Of a stretch of DNA of 64,000 bases, positions 57,100 through 64,000 are shown piece by piece. A program made the position numbers and the translations under genes. The DNA comes from Cryptomeria japonica (taxonomy: Eukaryota; Streptophyta; Pinopsida; Cupressales; Cupressaceae). Location of the stretch: the NCBI RefSeq assembly GCF_030272615.1, contig NC_081407.1:317716456-317780455 (forward strand), in the 5' to 3' direction. The notes under the pieces were generated by a model, which did not search any database, was not told the DNA's origin, and saw nothing but the letters and a program-made list of their open reading frames with translations. Numbering within the stretch: the stretch's first letter is position 1; each line of letters begins with the position of its first letter.

Positions 57100-57910
57100 A
57101 CCCAAAAGAGTTGTTGTTTAGACCAGAAGAGCTGACGTTTAGACCAGAAGAGTTGACGTTTAGACCAAGAGAGCTGACATTTAGACCAAGAGAGCTGACA
57201 TTTAGACCAAGAACTCTATTGTTTAAACTAAGAGAGTTGTTGTTTCGACTAGAAACTTTGTTGTTTAAACCAAGAGAGCTACTGTTTGGAGCAGAAGAGC
57301 TGTTGTTTAGACCATAAGAGCTGCTATTTAGACTAGAAGAGGTGCTGTTTAGACCAAGAGAGATGACATTTAGACCAAGAACTCTATTGTTTAAACTAAG
57401 AGAGTTGTTGTTTTGGCCACGAAAGTTGATGTTTAGACCAACAGAGCTACTGTTTAGACTAGAAACTCTGTTGTTTAAACCAAGAACTCTGAGGTTCAAA
57501 CTAGTGATGTTAGAACTTAGACAATGGTTATTTTCACCCCAAGAGTTAATGTGTAGACTGGGAAAATTGATTTTTATACCTAGCACACTCAACCTTGGAG
57601 AGTTAATGTTGAAATACGACAAAGCTAACATTCATACCAAGAGAGCTAGCGTTTGGACAATGAGAGCTAATGTTTGGATCGTTAGAGCTATTGTTTGGAC
57701 CGAAAGAGCTATAGTTTGGACTGAGAGAGCTACTGTTTGGACCGAGAGAGCTACTGTTTGGACCGAGAGAGCTATTGTTTGGACTGAAAGAGCTACAGTT
57801 TGGAATGAGAGAGTTATTGTTTGGACTAAAAAAGTTATTGTTTGGACCGAAAGAGCTACTATTTGGACCGAAAGAGCTATTGTTTGGACTGAAAGAGCTA
57901 ATTTGCTATG
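57100..57910 (+). repeat. 24-bp minisatellite, over 30 units
   Basis: Units such as GAGCTGACATTTAGACCAAGA and, in the right half (57640-57900), GAGCTATTGTTTGGACCGAAA repeat every 24 bp. Because 24 is a multiple of three, several frames stay open on both strands with 8-residue periodicity (for example RPEELTF). These frames are considered by-products. Two sub-arrays with different consensus are visible. Confidence 0.9.
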
Positions 57911-58960
57911 AAACTTGCAAATTTGACAATTTGAAGTTTGAGTTTACAATTTTTGTTGTATTTCAATGGATGAAATCTTGACTTGACTTACAAATACAAA
58001 ATTCAGATTGTATTTTTGTCCCAAAGGACACATAAAGTGTATATTCAAGAAGCTTTAAAGAAAGCCCAAGTTTTCACGGGTTTTGAACAATTGAAAACAC
58101 ATCATTCAGTCTATCCTAAGGAGATTGGCTTCATTATTAGTTCTTAGCCCACACTTGGTACCCTGTCAGCTCACACAGCCTTGTCACCCCCTAAAGGGCG
58201 CCCGTGTTTTTGCCTTTGTGAGAGCTAGTGGAGTCCATACATACTCTCAAGAGGGACATATGGTGAGTATCTTAAGGAGAGATTCTCCCCCCTCCATGCA
58301 CTAAGAATTTAATAATGTTCGGAGGTAAACCAGGTAGCTTCTAATTTTAATTGGAACTAGTAAGGGATCCGTTCGGCACGTCGGGGTATAAACTCAATTA
58401 ATAGGTCTCCCAACCTTGAAAAGAAAAGATTGATATAACCGAAGGTATGGAGGAGAGATATTCTCGATCACTGCCATTGACTTGATTTCTATCAAATCAC
58501 GTTTATTTTATAGTGGGTTGGAGTACTTGGCGTTAGCTGTTCTCACTTGGGTTGTCCCCCTCTCACCACCCTTAATGGCTTTGGCCTTATAAGCTCCTCA
58601 GGAGGGAAGGCCCGCTAAAGATATGCACTATTGAAAGATAAAGATGAGTCTAGCTTTCTGATCACCTAAGAAAGATGAGAGCATATTCGCTTATCATCAA
58701 AACACATAAGACATGTTTGTTCATTTCTATTGTAATTAGTTTATCTACCTAATTAATCAAAAATAAGTGCAAAATCCTGCGGCTGCAAACAAAGTTAGTA
58801 ATTTATATTGCATTCTTTGATAGTAAAATGGTTTATGACTCTGGTCTTTCACAATGAAATAAGTACCTGTAAAATCAACAAACTGCAAATTAGGTTTGGG
58901 AAAATGACAGTCCAGAAGTAGAAATGAGAAATGCAGAATACCACATTAGAAAAATTAATG
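57911..58960. other. Non-coding interior of an LTR element
   Basis: Between the two minisatellites. It contains GC-richer text around 58140-58620 (CACCCCCTAAAGGGCGCCCGTG) with no frame or RNA gene recognised. Confidence 0.45.
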
Positions 58961-58969
58961 AAAATTGAA

Positions 58970-59160
58970 AACGCTATCAAATTGACCAAGAATGCAATCA
59001 AATGTGCCAAGAACGTTGTCAAATCAACCCAAAACGCTATTTTGAACACTAGAATCGCTGCAAAATCGACTAGAAACGTTGATAAATCGATCGAGAATGT
59101 TGTCAAATATACCTGAAACGCTACAAGGCAGACCAAAAATGCTATGGTATAGACTGAAAA
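58970..59160 (+). repeat. 21-bp minisatellite
   Basis: Eight or nine units of the type AACGCTATCAAATTGACCAAG, each starting AAxG(C/T)T and ending GACxAG, strongly diverged. Confidence 0.8.
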
Positions 59161-59357
59161 ATGCTAAAGTATGGTAAAACATAAAAATAGAGTTGAGAAA
59201 TATCTCATAAATGCCATTTGAGATGCTGGGATGCTACAATGGATACCAAGAACGCGAATCGAGAGCCCGAGAGAGCTAATCTGCACACCGAAAGAGCTAA
59301 TCAACCTGTCAATGAGATTTCCTGCAAGAAAACTTGTTAAAGATCAAAGGGGCTAGG

Positions 59358-59986
59358 CCCCATGATGGGCACCAAAATGTCGTGAGTGTGAAGTAGGCTA
59401 CCTGCAACTCCTAAGAGATGCAAGTATGGATTTTCTCTCAGATTTAGATAAGCAATCTCAGTGACTTGACTACACCTAGACAAAGGATTTAAAATGATAT
59501 GATATGCAAGATAGATGAGATTGATTATGCTAGATTGATCCAAGAGGCTAATTAAGCTAATGATATGCATGATTAAGCTATGATGATGATGCAATTAAGA
59601 TAGAATAGAGATTGATTACGCTATATGATTCAACAATTATGCTAGAATATGATCAAATTAAACTAGATCTAAGATGCAATTGTCTATGATAACAATGATT
59701 AAATGATATGCTAGAATGGATATGCTTATAGTAACAATGCCTAAAATGGTATGAGATGGGATCCTTTGTGCTCCAAAATGGGGGATATTTATAGGAATTT
59801 CAAGGCCAAAGCTGAGGTGGCAGGAATCAACGGTCAAGATTGAATATGAAGATATCGAGGGTTGAATTGGAGGTGGTTGGAGAAGAGGTTGGATGGAGGG
59901 ACAATTGTCATCTATGTGGTGACAAGTGTCAAGGAATCTTGATCACAAGAGGGCAAGTGTTTAAGGGAGGAGACATGTGGCAAAAT
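59358..59986 (-). mobile_element. LTR fragment of another element with its PBS, split by Copia
   Basis: The minus strand reads CTCACGACA followed by TTTTGGTGCCCATCATGGGGCC: an LTR end (59379) then a PBS-like TGGTGCCC. The LTR continues rightward to the Copia insertion at 59987, and its remainder would lie beyond the window. The minisatellite region to the left would be its leader/interior. Confidence 0.5.
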
Positions 59987-60405
59987 TGTTAGGGTTTCAA
60001 GCAGATCCGAAGCAAATATGAACTAACAATTATATGCAGATTTAAATACAAAAGATAAAGAAATAAAACAAGACACAGATAACACAGAGATTTAACGTGG
60101 TTCACCCAGAATGGGTTACGTCCACCATACACAGCCGTCCAATCTTTCTTATTATCCAGCAAAAACAGTACATCAACCTTACAATGCCTTAAGCATCCCA
60201 GCCACTTATAACATGCGTTTTTAGGGCAACAAACAAAGTTGGCCTTTTTAGGGTTTTATTACAATGTCGGTTTTCATCAACAAAAAAACGGCAAAAAAAT
60301 TTTTCTCGGGGGCTGCCGCCCCCGAACCCCTGCCCGGCCCCGGACCCCGGCGAGGATACGTGCTGAGTGTACAGTACTTTGCTGATCAGTCGCCACATTT
60401 CAACA
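59987..60405 (-). repeat. 3' LTR of the Copia element
   Basis: The coding strand begins TGTTGAAATGTGG and ends AAACCCTAACA, 419 bp. It contains a very GC-rich block with the perfect hairpin CGGGGGC-TGCC-GCCCCCG (60307-60324). Confidence 0.85.
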
Positions 60406-60470
60406 ATCTCCCACTTGGAGACTGATCAGGCTCCACACCGAACAATCTCCCACTTGGAGACTGATACTAC
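60406..60470 (-). promoter_or_regulatory. Polypurine tract, duplicated
   Basis: Minus-strand AAGTGGGAGAT abuts the LTR, and a second identical copy of the surrounding TCAGTCTCCAAGTGGGAGATTGTT lies about 38 bp upstream. Confidence 0.7.
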
Positions 60471-60541
60471 ACGACACCACTATACATGCAACATCCGCTG
60501 GATAAAACACTAGGACTTGACTGGTATAAATTCCACAATTA

Positions 60542-62995
60542 TTAATCAAGAAGACCAACAGAAACTGATGAAGAAATCAGCTTCTCCTGTGGAACTGCCT
60601 TTGTGAACATATCGGCAGGATTCTCACTTGTGTGAATCTTCTCAAGCCGTAACTGACCCTCCTCCAAAATAGTCCGGATGAAGTGGTACCTGAGCTGAAT
60701 GTGCTTTGTCCTTGAATGAAAAGCAGAGTTCTTCGCAAGATGAATGGCACTCTGGCTATCAGTATACAATGGGCTATCCTCTTGTGTCTGACCCAATTCC
60801 TTCAGAAAACATTGCAACCAAATCATCTCTTTGCTAGCTTCTGTAGCAGCAACATACTCAGCTTCAGTGGTTGAAAGTGCAACAACCTTTTGCAGCCTAG
60901 AAATCCAACTGACTGCAGTTCCCCCTATAGTAAAAACATACCCTGTAGTACTCCTCCGTGAATCAATATCACCTGCCAGATCAGAGTCAACAAATCCACT
61001 TAGAGCAGCATTAGATCCTTTGAAACATAATGCCTTCGTAGTAGTTCCTTTCAAATACCGAAGAATCCATTTCACAGCATTCCAATGTTCCATACCCGGA
61101 TTACTCATAAACCTGCTCACAACTCCCACTGCATGTGCAATATCTGGCCTTGTGCATACCATTGCATACATCAGACTGCCAACAGCTGATGAATACGGGA
61201 TGTTAGACATTTTATTAACCTCTTCCTGTGCCTTTGGACACATCTCCTTAGTCAATTTGAAATGACTAGCCAAAGGTGTACTAACTGCTTTTGCATCCTG
61301 CATGTTAAATCTTTTCAACACCTTCTTTATATACTCACTTTGGGACAAATTCAAGGTTCTATTTTTCCTGTCCCGTGTAATCCTCATACCGAGAATTTGC
61401 TTAGCTGCACCCAAATCCTTCATAGCAAATGACCTGGCTAATTTTTGTTTAAGATCATTTATATGTTGCATGTTAGACCCAGCAACAAGCATGTCATCAA
61501 CATAAAGCAACAGGATAATATAACTGCCATTATCAAATCTCTTAAAATATACACAATGATCAGAATGACATCTATGATAACCGTGTTCAGCCATGAAACT
61601 ATCAAATTTTAAATACCATTGTCGGGGTGCTTGCTTTAGGCCATACAGACTTTTCTTCAACCTGCACACCAAGTTCTCCTTACCTTTGACCTCATATCCC
61701 TGTGGTTGCAACATGTAAATTTCCTCCTCCAAATCTCCATGGAGAAAAGCTGTTTTGACATCTAATTGTTCAAGATGTAAATCATCTGCAGCCACAAGAC
61801 TAAGTACAGTTCTAATTGAAGTCATTTTTACAACTGGAGAAAATATTTCATCATAATCTATACCCTTTTTCTGTGCAAAACCTTTTACCACAAGTCTGGC
61901 CTTATATCTTTTCTGACCTCCTTCCTCCTCCTTCAGCCGATAAACCCATTTGTTAGGCAAGGCTCTTTTTCCTGCAGGTAAAGGGACTAAGTCCCAAGTC
62001 TTATTTTTCATCAAGGAGTCCATCTCCTCTTTCATGCCTAGTTGCCATTGTTGTTTGGCATCCACCTGCATTGCTTCTTCATATTCTTCTGGTTCACCAG
62101 AATCTGTTAATAAAATAGAATACAAAGAAGGAGAAAATCTTTCAGGGGGTCTACTTGTCCTCGTAGAACGTCTAACACTTGCAGGAGTTTGTGGGACAAT
62201 CTGTTGTTGCTGAGCATCAGGTACCTGTGGCATTTCATTTTCAGGAATCTCATCCAACACCACATATTCTTGTTTGTCCTGTTCATGCTTCTTTTCCTGC
62301 ATCTGTTCTTTATACATAACCTTCTCATTGAATATAACATCTCTACTTCTAATTATTTTCTTATTTTCAAAATCCCATAACCGATAGCCATATTCATCTA
62401 TCCCATATCCAATGAAGGTACATTTCTGAGATTTAGCATCAAGCTTGGTTCTGTTTTCTTTATCAACATGGACAAAAGCTTCGCAACCAAAAGTTTTTAG
62501 AAAAGAATAATTTACCTTTTTACCAGTCCATGCCTCCTCTGGAATACCACCATCCAAAGGGGTTGAAGGTCCTCTATTTATCAAATAGACAGCAGTATGT
62601 ACAGCATCTGCCCAAAAATGTAAGGGCAATCCAGCATGCAATCTCATGCTCCTCGCACGTTCCATGATGGTCCTATTCATTCTCTCTGACACACCATTTT
62701 CCTGTGGAGTTCCTGGAACTGTCTTTTGCTTTCGAATCCCATTTAAGGAACAGTAATCTTCAAATGCTTTGCTGCAATACTCACCTCCATTATCCGATCT
62801 GAGACACTTCAACTTTTTTCCTGTCTCATTCTCAACCAGAGCTTTCCATTTCTTAAAAGTTTCAAAAACATCTGATTTTTGTTTTAGGAAATATACCCAT
62901 GTTTTTCTAGTTGAGTCATCAATAAAAAATAACATAATAACAAGAGCCACCAAGAGATGATACCTGAGCCGGTCCCCATACATCTGAATGAACAA
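60542..62995 (-). CDS. Copia pol: integrase, reverse transcriptase, RNase H
   Basis: The 817 codons carry the integrase core (IDDSTRKTW at about 25, the second catalytic Asp in RSDNGGEY at about 68, the Glu in PQENGVSERMNRT at about 104), a GYxxxxYGYRLWD integrase tail, RT (NKWVYRLK, KARLVVKGF, LEQLDVKTAFLHGDL, SLYGLKQAPRQWY, catalytic LLYVDDML at about 497-503) and RNase H (LSGFVDSDLAGD, LSTTEAEYVA, LYTDSQSAI, HIQLRYHFIR, HTSENPADMFTK). All catalytic residues are present. The reported start is artificial: the real frame continues from the upstream ORF across a single-base length change in a T run near 62930. The element would be functional in sequence apart from that break. Confidence 0.95.
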   Translation of the reverse strand: MFIQMYGDRLRYHLLVALVIMLFFIDDSTRKTWVYFLKQKSDVFETFKKWKALVENETGKKLKCLRSDNGGEYCSKAFEDYCSLNGIRKQKTVPGTPQENGVSERMNRTIMERARSMRLHAGLPLHFWADAVHTAVYLINRGPSTPLDGGIPEEAWTGKKVNYSFLKTFGCEAFVHVDKENRTKLDAKSQKCTFIGYGIDEYGYRLWDFENKKIIRSRDVIFNEKVMYKEQMQEKKHEQDKQEYVVLDEIPENEMPQVPDAQQQQIVPQTPASVRRSTRTSRPPERFSPSLYSILLTDSGEPEEYEEAMQVDAKQQWQLGMKEEMDSLMKNKTWDLVPLPAGKRALPNKWVYRLKEEEGGQKRYKARLVVKGFAQKKGIDYDEIFSPVVKMTSIRTVLSLVAADDLHLEQLDVKTAFLHGDLEEEIYMLQPQGYEVKGKENLVCRLKKSLYGLKQAPRQWYLKFDSFMAEHGYHRCHSDHCVYFKRFDNGSYIILLLYVDDMLVAGSNMQHINDLKQKLARSFAMKDLGAAKQILGMRITRDRKNRTLNLSQSEYIKKVLKRFNMQDAKAVSTPLASHFKLTKEMCPKAQEEVNKMSNIPYSSAVGSLMYAMVCTRPDIAHAVGVVSRFMSNPGMEHWNAVKWILRYLKGTTTKALCFKGSNAALSGFVDSDLAGDIDSRRSTTGYVFTIGGTAVSWISRLQKVVALSTTEAEYVAATEASKEMIWLQCFLKELGQTQEDSPLYTDSQSAIHLAKNSAFHSRTKHIQLRYHFIRTILEEGQLRLEKIHTSENPADMFTKAVPQEKLISSSVSVGLLD

Positions 62996-63998
62996 GCTCT
63001 AACTTCTCACTCTTCTTCTCTTTCCCAACCTTGAGAAATCTGACTCTTTTCTGTTTACCATAAACACAGTTTTCACAGAACTCTAAATCAATCTTCTTTA
63101 GTCCTGGCAATAGATTTTTGGAGTGAAGGATTTTCATCCCTTTCTCACTCATGTGCCCAAGCCTATGGTGCCACATTATCGAATCTGTTCTTGCAACATT
63201 TATTGTTGTTGTCCCTGCAGTAACTTTATCTGTAGCAGCTAAGGTAGAGTAAGTGTTACCAGTACACAGATATAATGTGCCTACCTTCACACCTTTAGCT
63301 ACTACTAACGATCCTTTAGTGACCTTCCACATACTGTCTGAGAAGGTAACTATGCAACCTTCACTACCTAGTTGCCCTGCAGAAATTAAATTTCTTCTTA
63401 AATTAGGAACATGTCTTACCTCCTGCAGAAACCAGTCATTACCATTCTGCAACTTGATCTTTATCTTTCCTTTTCCAACAATTTGACAGGGCTCATCATC
63501 ACCCAAATATACCTGTCCAAAATCACCTTGAACATAATCTAGAAAATATTTTCTATGGGGTGTAGCATGAAATGAAGCCCCAGAATCTATTACCCAGGAA
63601 TCATTAACATTATCCAAACATAAGATTAAAGCATCTTGTAGAGTATTACTTGCAATATTAGCTTCCTTACTGTCATTTTCATTTTTGTCTCCTTCTTTGT
63701 TTTTCCGAGACCAACAGTCTTTCTTTAGATGACCAGGCTTTCCGCAGTACCAGCAATCTTTCTTTCCTCTAGATTGAGAGCGTCCTTTCTTTGACTTCCC
63801 TCGTGACTTCTCATTTGCAGGGCCTTTTCCTCTTTCCTTTGATCTTCCTCTGTTCTCCACATTCAAAACACTACCCGATGATGTTGGAGTCTCACCTGTG
63901 CTTTTCCTTCGCATTTCCTCGCTTAGGATAACACCAACAATATCATCAAATACCAAAGTATTTTTACCAGAGACAGAGTTACTTACAGCCATAACCAA
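62919..63998 (-). CDS. Copia gag C-terminus, protease and pre-integrase, partial
   Basis: This frame is cut by the window edge, so the gag capsid domain is not visible. A basic Arg/Lys/Ser-rich stretch leads to a zinc knuckle CWYCGKPGHLKKDC (residues 82-95), then the aspartic protease site WVIDSGASFHAT (Asp-Ser-Gly at 138-140), a protease body, and the GAG-pre-integrase motif MWHHRLGHMSEKGM with ENCVYGKQKRVRF. It ends where the integrase core begins because of the frame break shared with the downstream frame (76-bp overlap). Confidence 0.92.
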   Translation of the reverse strand: MVMAVSNSVSGKNTLVFDDIVGVILSEEMRRKSTGETPTSSGSVLNVENRGRSKERGKGPANEKSRGKSKKGRSQSRGKKDCWYCGKPGHLKKDCWSRKNKEGDKNENDSKEANIASNTLQDALILCLDNVNDSWVIDSGASFHATPHRKYFLDYVQGDFGQVYLGDDEPCQIVGKGKIKIKLQNGNDWFLQEVRHVPNLRRNLISAGQLGSEGCIVTFSDSMWKVTKGSLVVAKGVKVGTLYLCTGNTYSTLAATDKVTAGTTTINVARTDSIMWHHRLGHMSEKGMKILHSKNLLPGLKKIDLEFCENCVYGKQKRVRFLKVGKEKKSEKLELVHSDVWGPAQVSSLGGSCYYVIFY

Positions 63999-64000
63999 GC

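Larger units (their letters stand above)
59987..64000 (-). mobile_element. Nearly intact Copia retrotransposon, 5' part outside the window
   Basis: The 3' LTR (59987-60405) is followed toward higher coordinates by a polypurine tract, the pol frame (60542-62995) and the gag C-terminus/protease frame (62919-63998). Only one frame break separates them. The left target duplication would be AAAAT (59982-59986); the right one is outside. Domain order gag-protease-integrase-RT-RNase H identifies Copia. Confidence 0.93.

Noticed and set aside
57068-57981. Repeat proteins (RPEELTF and GLNxSS types)
   Set aside because: The 24-bp repeat keeps several frames open on both strands, and no start context or conservation supports one of them.

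Overview
The window reads as nuclear DNA of a seed plant with a large, repeat-bloated genome. Intergenic AT-rich sequence dominates. LTR retrotransposons of Copia and Gypsy type, a plant L1-type LINE, microsatellites and satellites are nested in one another, and the only clear host gene is a LOB-domain (LBD) transcription factor at 55029-55547 (minus). A gymnosperm is plausible because of the repeat load and nesting, but the sequence alone does not settle the species. No bacterial, organellar or CRISPR features are seen. || Layout: 1-3685 holds an unrecognised ORF (126-974) and the 5' end of a minus-strand Copia-like element (LTR 2603-3685, initiator-Met PBS, a gag remnant with coiled coil and four zinc knuckles). 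5997-34074 may be one DNA transposon: 11-bp inverted ends AACGTGAATGG flanked by ACT, a plus-strand multi-exon gene relic (6640-8737) and, on the other strand, a degenerate transposase-like gene (30704-33620) with a recoverable GT-AG intron. A Gypsy element (9041-25812, TSD GTTGA/GTTAA) sits inside it. That Gypsy element is in turn interrupted by a LINE (10904-19169, 13-bp TSD) and by a solo Copia LTR (20229-21811, TSD GAAAT). A 359-bp satellite array (26755-29018) and a truncated minus-strand LTR lie between the Gypsy element and the transposase relic. || 34076-43070 is a microsatellite/minisatellite tract into which a young complete LTR element (34863-42619, TSD TATAT, LTRs about 1% diverged) inserted. 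It carries a 982-codon gag/protease-like ORF but no reverse transcriptase or integrase. 45070-51954 holds two further degenerate members of this Gypsy group in opposite orientation. All four share LTR termini TGTAG...TTTACA and a PBS beginning TGGTGAACCC, and no pol was recognised in any. 52000-55000 is AT-rich with a 190-bp tandem duplication and a tRNA-like SINE candidate. The LBD gene follows, then minisatellites (56835-59300) belonging to the internal region of another LTR element whose LTR fragment (59379-59986) is split by a nearly intact Copia element (59987 to the window edge). || The host contribution is the single LBD gene; everything else recognisable is mobile or repetitive DNA. 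The most interesting items are the putative two-gene DNA transposon with an unassigned transposase, the family of pol-less Gypsy elements, and a recurring GGACC...GGTCC hairpin cassette in their LTRs and leaders. All boundaries and similarities were read by eye; no alignment or database search was run.
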